Assembly (NCBI GenBank): GCA_033060915.1
Contig: CM065390.1
Location: 23,945,001-24,009,000 of the forward strand
Source: Euryodendron excelsum
Lineage: Eukaryota; Streptophyta; Magnoliopsida; Ericales; Pentaphylacaceae
Reading direction: 5' to 3'
Length of the DNA stretch: 64,000 bases
Below the pieces are notes generated by a model, which saw only the letters and a list, made by a program, of their open reading frames with translations, searched no databases and had not been told where the DNA came from. How positions within the stretch are numbered: the stretch's first letter is position 1; each line of letters opens with the position of its first letter. The position numbers and the translations under genes were made by a program. Positions 34,172-45,124 of this stretch are shown here, piece after piece.

Positions 34172-37100
34172 TATAATTTTATATCTAAATTGACTTTATC
34201 TTACAATAATAATTGTTTAATAATTGAAACACCCCTTGAAATGATATGTAAATAAGGGCACAATTTAAGTAACATTTCAGTCATTAGACAATTATTACAA
34301 ATATAAAATGTCAATTTAGGTGTAAAATCTTATTTTTTTGATCATGTGCAACACACATGTGTAGCGCCCAGATTTTTCGCACTCGAGGAATACTCACACA
34401 AGCGGGAAAAATGTTGTACTCTCTCGTTAGAACTCACCCTCCTAAAAGAATGAGTGCGACTAGGTTTGAATTGAAAAATTGATTTGAATAAAGGGCTTTT
34501 GAAAAAAGATTCAGAGTCGCCACCTAACTTGATTAAGGTGAATTAGGTCACCTAAAAACTAAGAATAATCCGAAGACTACACTTAGGGTTTTGGAAAATG
34601 ATTTTGAAAATATCTCCTCAAGAAAGGGTTTTTAAGAAAACAGGTTGTTTGGCAACCTTTAGAAAAACATTTAGCCCTTTTTGAAAAAATAACTCCTTTT
34701 TAGTCTTTGAAATCAGTGATCTAGGTTCGGAGGTTGGTTACGTGTAAGGAAGACGCACTAAGCTATCACCCTACCCCGCCCTTTCGATACCTACATATCA
34801 ATCTACCCTAGATTCACCTATGAGAGTCCTCGACTAACTATAGTTCAATCCTATCCACTTTGAAAAACAATGCTTGAAAACTAACATGACACATGGTATG
34901 CAAGTGTAAGGAAAGAGAGTTGAAAAATAGATTTAGAAAGAGATTGATTTGAAATTAATTTGATTTGAAAATAGATTTGAAGAAATGGAATTGAAATTGG
35001 AACGTTTGAAATTTTGGAAATAGAAATTTGAAATTGGAAATTTGAAAGTAGATTGGAATCTGAGATTTGAAAATATTTTGGAAACCGCACCCATGAGGGT
35101 GGAATTGAAAGTTTGAAAAGTATTGTGACTGCACCTATGAAGGTTGCCTACGTATCCCTTTGGGGGAATCAGGTTAGTCGTAGTTCAGACCGGAGTCCGA
35201 TTAAAAATAGAAGGTTGGATTGAAAGAGATTGAATTGAAAATTGGATTCGATTTGAGATTAGAAGAGGAGATTGGAGATTGAAATTGAGAAGATTGGACT
35301 TTGATTTGAAGAGATTGATTTTGGAAAGACTTGGTTGTTGAAAGATGGAGGTTTAGGAAAGAGACTTTAAGAAATATTTGACTTGGCTTGGAAGGTTTAG
35401 GAAATTAGGAAAGATTGGATTTAGGAAATGTTCAAATTAGGGAAGTTTCAAATTAGGAAAGTGTCATTTTAGGAAAGTTTCGAATTAAGAAAGTTTTGAA
35501 CTTTGGAAAGTTTTCACTTTAGAAAAATTTTGAAATAGGAAAGTATTGAATTTAGAAATGTTTTGAATTAGGAAAAGTTTCGTTTAAGAAAGGATTAGAA
35601 TTTAGAAAATTTTAAGTTAGGAAAGTTTTGAATTAGGAAAGTTTTGAATTAAGAAAGTTTCAACTTAAGAAAGTCTTAAATTAAGAAAGTTTTGAGTTTA
35701 GAAAAGTTTTAGATTTGAAAAGATTTTGAAGTTTTGAAAAATTTAGAATTTGGAAAGATTTAGGTTTAGAAAGATTTAACTTAAGAAAGTTTTAAATTTA
35801 GAAAGTTTTGAATTTGGAAAGATTTGAAATTTAGAAAGTTTAAGATTTAGAAAGTTTTAGATTTTGAATTTTAGAAAATCTTGAAATTAGGAAAGGTTTG
35901 GGTTTGAAAACTTAGGTTTGAAAAGTTAAGATTTGAAAAGATGGTAGAATTAGGAAATGGTTGAATTAGGAAAGATTTGAAAGTTGAGTTTTAAAATTTA
36001 GGAAAGATTTTTATGTTCAAGTTTTGGAAACTTAAGGTTTAGGAAAGTGGAAGTTTAGGAAGGATTTGAATTAGGAAAGAGTTGGATTTTGAAATTTAAA
36101 GAAAGATTTAGAGTTTAGGTTTAGGAAACTTATGGTTTAGGAAGGTAGGAAATTAGGAAGAAGTGGAATTAGGAAAGATTTGGGATTTGTTTCCAAAAAC
36201 GGAGAATTGGATTTAGTTTCCTAAACGGAGAGATTGGATTTGGTTTCTTAAAGGGAAAATTTGATTTGACAAGGATTTGGAAAGAGAGATTCTAGAAACC
36301 CTAGTTTTGAAAGTGTGGAATTTTAACGTAGAAAAGAGGTTTTGAAAATATGTATAGTTTGGATGTAGAAAACAAGAGATTTTGGAAACCTAGGTTTGGG
36401 ACAAGCTTTGAAAACCATGTTTTTGGAAAGAAAATTAGGGTTTCCTAATTGTGGGTTCTAGGGCTTGACTTGGGCTCTAAGGAAAGAGTTTTTGAAAAAT
36501 GCGTTTTTGAAAACGAAGGTTTTGTAGAAGGGGAATCCTAGGGAGAAATTTTTGGAAAGTGAATTTGAAGATAGAGTTTTTGAAAAAAGATTTTAAAGAG
36601 AAGGAGTTTTGGAAAGTGTGTTTTTAGAAACGTAGATTTTAGAAGGAAAATCCTAGAGAAGAAATTTCTAGAAGGAAGATTTTGGAAAGTGAGTTTTTTA
36701 GAAAGGTTTTTGGGGAGCGTTTTTAGAAAGTGGATTTTGGGGAGAGAATTTTGGAAAGGAGTTGAAAAGGAGTTTTGGAAAATAGATTTTGGAAGGGAGT
36801 TTTTGAAAACAATTTTGAAGAGGAGAGTTTTAGGAAAGTATGTTGAAAAAGAGATTTTTAGGAAGAGATTTTTGAAGAGAGAGTTTTTTAGAAAGTATGA
36901 AAACGTCTCACTTTCCTAAAGCGATTTTAGCCATAAGAGGGCTAGAACCACTTTAAGAAAGTGGTTTTGGAAAATAATAAGATTTGAAAATATAGACCAA
37001 AAAGGTCACTTTTAATGTAACACTTTTCTAAAGCAACCCTAGCCATGGAAAGGCTAGAATCACCCTAGAATTGTGGTTTTGAAAACAAGTTTTTGAAAAA

Positions 37101-37890
37101 GAGATTTTGATGCAATTTTGAAAACAAGTTTGAAAACATTTTGAAAAACAACTTTAAAAACGGATTTTGGAAGATGCAAGACTATGATATGCACAATACA
37201 GTTTTGGGGTCGTGAACATACAAGGCTAAGGCTTCACCACATAATCAATGAGGCCGGACCCATGTGGTCTCTAGTTAGACTAGAAGAAAGCTCCCGACAC
37301 GGTGACTCTCCAATAGCCCAATCCTACACATGGACCGGAAATCCCCTTGTTTCAAGCATGCAAAGAAAGGGGGGAAAGAGATGGGGGATTAAAATAGAGA
37401 AAACCCAAGTGGGTTAGGAGAGAGAAGAAAGAGGGGGAAAGTGCGAAAATTTAAATAGAAAGCCTACCGTATGTCTTCTTTATTTTGCGCGCCTTGCTTG
37501 TCTTCAATCTTCGGTCTTCGGTCTTTGTCTTGATCTTCACATTCAATCTTTAAAAGTTGTCTTCAAGCTTTAGATAGCAGCTCTTCAAGTCTTTGAAGGA
37601 GGGTTGAAGGCTAGTGTATGAATGTATGGGAGTGTGTATGAGTGTATAGGAGGTTAGGGCTTGTGTAGGGTGGCTAGGGTTTGGAAAACCTAAGGAGGCT
37701 AGGGTTTAGGAGGTGCTCGAGCTCTGTATATCGAAATATGTAATTTCTAGGTTAAGTTTGCAGACCCCTTTCACATTGAATGAGGCTCTGTATTTATAGA
37801 GGGAGGAATACACTAGCGCCTGTTGCAGTGGCGCTAAGCCAAAATTCCTTCTAGCGCCACTAGGAGTGGTGTCAGGCCAAATATTGGCTT

Positions 37891-37911
37891 GGCGCCACTA
37901 CTAGTGGCGCC
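37891..37911. promoter_or_regulatory. GC-rich palindrome upstream of the LTR TATA box
   Basis: GGCGCCACTA, one base, then TAGTGGCGCC: a perfect inverted repeat with 10-bp arms and a 1-base centre. Versions with one or two changes occur at the same place in other copies (about 2241-2261 and 41115-41135), and GGCGCCA half-sites recur around them. The conserved position between U3 array and TATA box suggests a regulatory or structural role, which is inferred. Confidence 0.55.
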
Positions 37912-38165
37912 AGCCAATTAGGAAACTATTGAGGTCGGCAAGCAACGTATCTTTGACTAGATTTGGGCGCCTGTACTAGTGACTACAATGCAATCTTTAG
38001 CCTGGCTTCACTAGGAGTGACTCCGGAAAGTCCAGGAATGATTTGGAGGAGCCGGGAATTACCCGGAAGGTCGGAAAGGAGCAGGAACACTTAAAATAGT
38101 GTCTTGGAGATATTTGACTTAAAAAGTGAGGACAAAATGTGTCGGAAATGTTGACCGGGCCTTTA

Positions 38166-38790
38166 GGGGCAAAACGGTCAATCGGACTAGGAAGCTGCCA
38201 GGGCGAACCCGGACTGTCCCGGAAGAAGACTTGGGATCTGGAAACATTATTTAGAATGTTCCCAGAGGTTGCCGGTTTGATTCCCAGAGCCGGCATGGTC
38301 GGAAAAGGAGACCGGCCCACCAGGGGCAAAACGATCATTTTGTACCGGGTTTGCCGGAACTGAGTCAGAATGATTCGGAAAGGTAAAGGAAGGTTGAGAA
38401 CACTATAAAAAGTAGTCTCAAGAGGTTACTGGTTGATACCCAAAGCCGGTGTGGTCGAAGAAGGAGACCGGCCTTCTAGGGGCAAAACGGTCATTTTGTA
38501 CCGGGTTGGCCGAAATTGACTCGGAATGATCCGAAAAAGTAAAGGAAGGTTGAGAATACTATAAAAAGTATTCTCGGGACATTACCGGTTTGATACCCAG
38601 AGCCGGTGTGGTTCCCAGGACATTCGGATGCTTAGGGGCAAAATGGTTATCTTGACCGGAAAGTCTCAAAAAAGGTCCAAGGGACAATTTGGTCATTTTT
38701 CACCAAATTGGGTTAACAAACATTGGCGTTGACCTGGGTTTTGAGTGTTTCCGCCACTCTAACGGCGGTCGTCGTGACACAGGGGTTTGT
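38166..38790 (-). repeat. U3 array of four ~156-bp degenerate repeats
   Basis: The core GGGGCAAAACGGTCATTTT and the companion block TTTGATACCCAGAGCCGG recur with anchor Cs at 38170, 38327, 38483 and 38639 (steps 157, 156, 156). The same spacing appears in the other LTR copies. Confidence 0.8.
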
Positions 38791-38864
38791 TGCCAATTCC
38801 CTATATCGACCTATTTGTGAGTATTTCCGCTACTCTAACGGTTTTGTGAGTAGTTTCGCTACTC

Positions 38865-39330
38865 GGACTGTCTCGAGGAATAAACTGTCTCGAGAGAGGG
38901 ATTGGAAAGGGGACTTACCGTCCCCGAAGAGACGTGCCTAGATTAGAACTGTCTCGAGGAATAAACTGTCTCGAGAGTGGGATTGGAAAAGGGACTTATC
39001 GTCTCCGAAGAGACGTGCCTGGAATGGAACCGTCTCGAGGAATAAACTGTCTCGAGAGTGGGATTGGAAAGGGGTCTTACCGTCTCCGAGGAGACGTGCC
39101 TGGATTAGAACCGTCTCGAGGAATAAACTGTCTCGAGAGTGGGATTGGAAAGGGGTCTTACCGTCTCCGAGGAGACGTGCCTGGATTGGAACTGTCTCGA
39201 GGAATAAACTGTCTCGAGAGTGGGATTGGAAAGGGGACTTATCGTCTCCGAAGAGACGTGCCTGGATTGGAACCGTCTCGAGGAATAAACTGTCTCGAGA
39301 GTGGGATTAGAAAGGGAAAGGAAAGGATAA
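38865..39330 (-). repeat. 81-bp tandem repeat, six copies, in U3
   Basis: GTCTCGAGG starts at 38870, 38951, 39032, 39113, 39194 and 39275, exactly 81 bp apart each time. Each unit also carries CTGTCTCGAGAG and GTCTCCGA(A/G)GAGACG, short inverted repeats around CTCGAG and GAGACG. Because 81 is divisible by three, the array forms a long open frame with a 27-residue period that has no other sign of being a gene. The array is found only in this LTR copy. Confidence 0.92.
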
Positions 39331-39534
39331 TGCCCCTAAGGGCATTTTGGTCATTTTGCCTCTATTTGGGCCTGACAGGCCCGCGAAATGATGGAAAGAC
39401 GGAATTTAGACCTACAGAATTGGTTTCAATTGTAATATGCCCATAATGACTTGAAAATAAGTCTGGACGGAGTGTAGACTGCCGAGCGGTAAAAAATGGG
39501 GTGCTTACAACATGATAATTTTTCATCTACTTTC

Positions 39535-42500
39535 TGCAAGCACTCCATTTTTATCTGTTCTACAATCTCCAACCCAATCGGACTCACATTCAAATCGACA
39601 TAAACACATTCAAGCCCAAACCGGCTTTCCAAACTCAATCCAGTTAATCAACTGCTTCGCGGACCTGCCAAGCCGAGTAATAATAAAATGACCAAAATGC
39701 CCTTGGGGCATTACTCTGTCAAATTCCAGTTGGTACGTCTTTTTAAAGATGATAAATATGTATTTCAACCTTAATTCCAGTTCCATTTTCAGTCCAAACC
39801 AGTCAAACTTAATCTAGCACGTCTTTCTAGAAAGTTAATCTCTCAAACGGTAAGTCCATCCAACATGGCAGGTTTATCAAGAAAACACAAAACCTCTCAA
39901 AATGATAAGTCCCTTCACACTCGTCAACTAGGATGGAACCCAAGTTCCTGAGATGGTAAAGCAGTTCATTTTTGGCTCCTACTAGCATGCTAACATAAAT
40001 GTCTGCTATTTAGCACGTCAATCAGGAAAGTACCTAAGGCCTAGAGGCGATAAGACCATCTAGTAGCTTCCCAAGATTAGGTAGTTTTCGGAATGAACGC
40101 ACATCATCAGAGTGACGGAAACACTCATAAACATCGCAACCGTCAAAGTGACAGAAACACTCACAAACAGGTCAACATCGAGAATGCTAACCAACCCACT
40201 ACGTTATGAGACCAAATATGCCTCTTGGTAGTGGCACGTTTACCGAAGGATAGGATACCTCTGAAAACCAACTCATCACACATCGTCAGAGTGACGGAAA
40301 CACTTAAATCTCTGGTCAACACCAATACCTGCTAGCCCATTCTAGTAAAAAATAACCAAACTGCCCTTTGGGCCTCACTGGTGCGCTTCTTGAGAAAGTA
40401 TATAAGACCTCAGAGTGGTAATTCCACCCTTCCAAGATTGTTCCAAAGATAATCTAGCACGTTCTAGTGCCTTTCGGTCACTTTCGGATCGATTCCGAGA
40501 GCATCTGGTCAAAATAATCATTTTGCCCCTAGGTATCCAATAGTCTTCGGGAATCACACCAGCTCTGGATATCAAACTAGTTACCTCCTGAGGATACTTT
40601 TAATAAGTATTACCAACCTTTTGATACCTTTTTGGACCATTCCTAATCCATTCCGGTAAACCTAGTGCGAAATGACCATTTTGCCCTTATCGGGCCGATC
40701 ACCTTTTCCAACCACACCGACTCTGGGTATCAAACCAAAAACCCCTCGAAGCACTCTTAATGGTGTTTCCAACCTTCAAGGTTTCTCATGGACCACTCTA
40801 GGTCAATCCTGGTGCTCCCTGAATCAAATGACCGTTTTGCCCTTGGTGGACCGGTCACCCTTTTCAACCACCCCTGCCCTGGTTATCAAGTCGGTTACCT
40901 CCAAAACACTCTTTTAAGGGTTCCTATCCATTCTTGGCCAATTCTAGCTACTCGAAACCTTCTGGATTATTCCCGAACTTTCTAGAGTCACTCCTACTGA
41001 AGCCAGGCCAAAAATTGTATGATAGTCTGTAGGACATGCGCCTAAATCTTCTGCCTTGCATCCCAAGGGTCAACAATCTATTTTTTTCTGACCTTAACAA
41101 CTTTCCTAAGAGGCTGGCGCCACTAGTAGTGGTGCCAAGCCAAAATTTGGCCTAGCGCCACTGTAACAGGCGCCAAAGCCAACTTTGGCTGCTTATAAAT
41201 ACAGGTCACCCCCTGTGTATTCCAGATTCAAAATCACTCCAAAAACTCTACCTCTCTGAAAATAGACTTTGAGTTGCCCCAAAAACCCTAATTCTGTCAA
41301 GGCTCTCTTAAGTGCTAGCCTCTTACACTCAAACCCTAATTTATACACTTTAAGCCCTAGCCTCTAAGCTTTATTGAAGGCCAAGTCCGGCCCTTTCAAA
41401 ACTCTTGAAGGTCTCTCAAGTTCAAGCAAGTCCTCCATTGAAGCATTCAACCTAATAAGAAGACAATGTAAGGTTATATTTACTTTTATGTAATCCCCCT
41501 CTCTCTCTTCTCGCTCCTAGTCCACTTGAACTATTCTCTATTAAACTTGCATCCAAAAAGCTGTTTTCAAAACCACAACCCTCAGATGATTCTAGCCATT
41601 CCATGGTTAGGGTTGTTTTAGGAAAGTGTTACATTCAATGAGACTACCAAAGTTCATATTAGGGTTTCAAACCCTACTTGTTTCAAAACCACAACCCTCA
41701 GATGATTCTAGCCATTCCATGGTTAGGGTTATTTTAGGAAAGTGTTACATTCAATGAGACTACCAAAGTTCATATTAGGGTTTCAAACCCTACTTGTTTC
41801 AAAACCACAACCCTCAGATGATTCTAGCCATTCCATGGTTAGGGTTGTTTTAGGAAAGTGTTACATTCAACGAGACTACCAAAGTTCATATTAGGGTTTC
41901 AAACCCTACTTGTTTCAAAATCACAACCCTAGAATGGTTCTAGTCTTCTAATGATTAGAATCATTTTAGGAAAATGAGATATTTAAGAGACTTTCAAAAG
42001 TCTATATTCAAACCTTTCTAAAATAGTTTTACAAATCCACTTTTTAAAAATTCTTTTCAAAGATTCACTTTCCAAAAACCCTTTGTCTTAAAATCCAAGT
42101 CAAAGCCCTAGAGTTCATATTTAGGAAACCCTAGGTCTCTCATATAAAATCATGGCTCGCTATTTACATAAAATCATAGATTTTCAAAAATATTTTCTAT
42201 ATGAAATCATAGATTTCCTAATTCAAAAATCATATAAAATGACAGATTTCCAAAACTAAAACTTTCTAATTTCAAGTCAAATCAAATCTTTCCTAATTCT
42301 AATTTTTCCTAATATCAATCTTTTCTAATTTCAAAGCCTTCCTTTTGTAAACTTTCCAAAAACAAAACTTTCCTTTTTCAATTGAAATCCAATCTTTCCA
42401 ATTCAAATGAATTGCATAAACTCTAGTACCTAGGATTGCTTAACCGCAAAGTTACCTCAAAACTAGGTCAAACCTTTTCAAACTCAATCTTCCCAAATTT

Positions 42501-43634
42501 AATTCTTCTTCAATCAAATCTTTCCAAATTTCGCCTTTCCAAATTCAAACATTTCCTAAATCAAACCTTTCTTAAATCAAATCTTTCTAAAATCAAATCG
42601 TTCCTAAAATGGAAACTTTCCTAAAATTAAACTTTCTAAAATCAAACTTTTCAAGTGCATGTTTAAAACCCTAGGATGTCTAAGCCCTAGTTGATCCCTA
42701 ACCCTAAGTTAGGAAACTTCAACTCTTTTCTAAATCTTAAGTCTAAATTAAGATAGTTTTCAAATTCCAATTCAAGTCAAGATGATTTCAAAGTTTAATT
42801 TAAACTTTTCCAAAACAAGTTCGAGTTCCCTTTCAAAGTTCAATTTTAAATCTTTAAGTCAAAGTTTAAATTAAACCCTTTTCAAGTCAAACTTTCTAAA
42901 GACCCCAATATTTTCAATCGGACCCCAAGTCCAAAGTACGACTAATCTAATTCCCAATAAAGGGATATATAGGCAACCCACATGGGTGTGGTGACAACCT
43001 TTTTCAAAATTTCAATTTCCTTTCTCAAAATCTCTTTCCAAATTCTTTTTATGCATTTGCATATCATACATCACATCATTCTTAAAGTGATGACATAAAC
43101 CTCTTTCTAAAATTCTCAAAGTGGATATAATTGGATATTAGATAATTTGATATTCTAAATGCATAAACCTAGGGTGAAAAGACATGTAGGTATCGCAAGG
43201 GCAGGATAGGGTGATAAGTTAATGCGTCTTCCCTATACGTAACCAACCTCCGAACTTAGAATCACTGTTTTTGAAATACCAAAACTGAGTTATTTTCAAA
43301 AAGATCTTAAATCTTTCCAAAGGTTGCCAAACAATATGTTTTCTCCAAAAAAAAAAAAAAAAACCCCTCCCTTGAGGAAGTTTTTTCAAAAATCTTAAGT
43401 TTATATCTTCGGACTTTATTTAGTTTTAGCTGACTTAACTCACCTTAACAAAGTTAGGTGGCGACTCCAAACCTTTTTCCAAAAACCCTTATTCAAATTA
43501 ATTTCTAATTCGAACCTAGTCACACTCGTCCTTCTAGGACAATAAGTTCTAGTCCTTCTAGGACAATGAGTTCTAACGAGAAAGTACCACGTGCTTCCCA
43601 CATATCTCGTAGTGCAAAAAATTGAAGTCTGACA
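39535..43634 (+). mobile_element. Solo LTR E, head to head with D
   Basis: The 4100-bp LTR has ends TGCAAGCACTCC.. and ..AGTCTGACA. The flanks CTTTC (39530-39534) and ATCTC (43635-43639) match at only three of five bases, so the target duplication is decayed or the end is shifted. The foldback element nevertheless resumes directly after it. U3 anchors are at 40363, 40525, 40683 and 40839. TATA is at 41194-41201, AAACCCTAA-type motifs at about 41283 and 41332, and a 116-bp tandem array at 41564-41930. The G-poor tract (about 41980-42900) is shorter than in copy D. Only 25 bp of foldback DNA separates it from LTR D. Confidence 0.75.
41564..41930 (+). repeat. 116-bp tandem repeat, just over three copies
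   Basis: ACAACCCTCAGATGATTCTAG begins at 41575, 41691 and 41807, with a diverged fourth start at 41923; every step is 116 bp. The first three copies are almost identical, so the duplication is recent compared with the rest of this LTR. It lies 3' of the TATA box, in the transcribed leader. Confidence 0.92.
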
Positions 43635-43683
43635 ATCTCCTAACAGATTGCTATTGTACTACTAACAAAGGTGTTGATTAAAA

Positions 43684-43888
43684 TGTTGGATAAAAACTAA
43701 CTTCACTATTTTACAGCTAGACTAAACCGGGCAAAAACAGGGGAAAAGAAATGAGAACCAATTTGGAAGAGAACATAATTCTTTTACTAACTAAATTTTT
43801 TTGCTTGAATTGGTTCTCATCTCTTTTTCCTTGTATTTTGCTCTGTTTTGTCTAGCTGTAAAATAGTGAAGTTTCTTTTTATCCGACA
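43684..43888 (+). repeat. Copia LTR with ~80-bp inverted arms
   Basis: The first ~80 bases are the reverse complement of the last ~80 with few differences: AACTTCACTATTTTACAGCT in the left arm against AGCTGTAAAATAGTGAAGTT in the right. The spacer is about 45 bp. It can fold into one long hairpin. The LTR call depends on the TG..CA ends and the primer-binding site four bases after the right end. Confidence 0.6.
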
Positions 43889-43968
43889 TTTGTGGTATTA
43901 GAGTGGAGGTTTACTGGATTGGGGCTAGAGCAAGTTGTTAGAAAAAGCAAGGGAAGGTAAGGAAAAGA

Positions 43969-44353
43969 ATGGCTGCTACATGTAATAATTCTCAAGTTAC
44001 AGTTCCCATTTTCAAAGGTGAGAACTATCAATTCTGGAGCCTAAAAATGACAACATTGTTTTTTTTCTCTTGACTTATGGGAATTAGTTGAGACTGGTTA
44101 TATAGAGTATGATAACCAAAAAGGGAGAATCACTGCTGCTCAAAGAACAAAGATGAGACAAAACAAAAAGAAGGATGCTGAGATTTTGTCTCACATTCAG
44201 CAAGCCTTGGATGATACCATTTTTTCAAGGATAATGGGAGCACAAACATCAAAAGAAGCTTAAGAGTTGCTTCAGAGTGAATATAAAAGATCAGGTCAGG
44301 TAATAACCTTGAAATTGCAAACTCTTCGTCGTGATTTTGAAACTCTGATGATA
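43969..44353 (+). pseudogene. Copia gag N-terminus (UBN2-like), broken
   Basis: The frame starts MAATCNNSQVTVPIFKGENY..FWSLKMTTL, the typical opening of plant copia gag. A one-base excess in a T run (about 44057-44066) shifts it into SLDLWELVETGYIEYD. It then runs to a TAA at about 44261 and continues as ELLQSEYKRSG..LKLQTLRRDFETL. One frameshift, one stop and loss of the 3' part leave it inactive. Confidence 0.75.
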
Positions 44354-44435
44354 AGGGTCAATGTGTTATATTTTAGAGTTTAAGTAAGTTCAGTGATATT
44401 GAACCACAGTTCAAGGGGTATTTTTATAATTAACC

Positions 44436-45124
44436 CTTTAGTTTTTTAGAATAAAAACGAACCAAACAAGCAAGAAACATTGCACAAAATGTTATACATC
44501 TAAGGAGGTTCCAAATTTCCAATCTCATAATTTGGGACAACCAAAACATAAAAAAAATGAAAAACAAAAAAGAAAGAAAACCACTTTATTGTTTTGGCAA
44601 AAAAACAAAAATCATATGGTGGGTTTCAATTTTTGAAACAGCGTTTGATAAACGAGTCCTAAAAACTATTTTTGCTAAGACAACATTTGATAATTTGGTT
44701 TTGAAACTTATATTTAGAAAACTTTTAAAAAATATCCTAATTTTAAAAAGAAAAAAATATATTTTTTAGTTTTTGAAATCGTTTTCATCCAAAAATGAAC
44801 ACGATGCTAATGAGAAGTTCTCACCTTCTTTATTTCCGAACACATAAAAAAAATGTGGAACCGTAATGAACCTGGGACCCTTTTTAGTATTGGTTTGGAT
44901 GTGGTTAGCTTTTACATTTGTATAGGTGGTTTTTTTTTTTTTTTTTTATGGAATGTACGGGTGTTTCTTATCTGGCATTCAATTTTTCACTTTTTATTTG
45001 CTTTTAGTTAAAGTTTTCAATTTTTTTTTGAAAATAAAAATTAAAAATCAATAAAAAATAGAAACCAAATAAACAAGCGGATACAAAAATTAATCCTACA
45101 AGGCATTTGCATTTCAATTTTTTT
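44436..45124. other. Intergenic A/T-rich DNA
   Basis: Long A and T runs (T run at about 44931-44949). The short reading frame at 44557-44769 is lysine-rich and compositional. There is no gene or transposon end. Confidence 0.4.

Larger units (their letters stand above)
34360..39509 (-). mobile_element. Solo LTR D with perfect target duplication
   Basis: The 5150-bp LTR runs from TGTAAGCACCCC at 39509 (minus strand) to ..ATCTGGGCGCTACA at 34360. ACATG lies exactly on both sides (34355-34359 and 39510-39514). It contains the conserved 3' block (34370-34880), the G-poor-in-sense tract (about 34900-36900), the leader with AGGGTTT motifs (37640-37710), TATA 37791-37798 and the GC palindrome 37891-37911. 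Its U3 holds four units of 156-157 bp (anchors 38170, 38327, 38483, 38639) and six copies of an 81-bp repeat (about 38865-39330). No internal domain and an intact duplication make solo-LTR formation certain. Confidence 0.88.
43684..44353 (+). mobile_element. 5' end of a Ty1/copia element (LTR, PBS, gag start)
   Basis: A 205-bp LTR (43684-43888, TGTTGGATA..TATCCGACA) is followed by 'tttg' and a primer-binding site TGGTATTAGAG (43893-43903), one base off the usual initiator-methionine tRNA match TGGTATCAGAG. A gag start at 43969 comes next. The element breaks off near 44353 inside gag and foldback sequence resumes, so everything 3' of gag is lost. Confidence 0.75.
33525..44435. mobile_element. 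Foldback element interrupted by four insertions
   Basis: The left arm (about 33525-33714, 'taattataaaaataccctctgaactatgac..') and the right arm (34172-34359, 39510-39534, 43635-43683 and about 44353-44435) are reverse complements of each other with mutations. The right arm ends '..aaggggtatttttataattaacc'. The element is split by a second foldback element (33715-34171), two solo LTRs (34360-39509 and 39535-43634) and a copia 5' fragment (43684-~44353). Reading across each junction restores continuous foldback sequence, which supports the reconstruction. There is no transposase; the superfamily is not fixed. Confidence 0.65.

Noticed and set aside
36689..36919. 76-codon frame rich in F, K, E and R, and similar frames at 3223-3602
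   Set aside because: These arise from the low-complexity G-poor/C-poor tracts of the LTRs, where one strand rarely forms stop codons.
38934..39446. 170-codon open frame on the + strand
   Set aside because: It is produced by the 81-bp tandem array, whose length is a multiple of three; there is no start context, no homology and no presence in sister LTRs.
41564..41930. Direct repeats at regular spacing, considered as a CRISPR-like array
   Set aside because: Units are contiguous 116-bp tandem copies without unique spacers, and the host is a plant nucleus.
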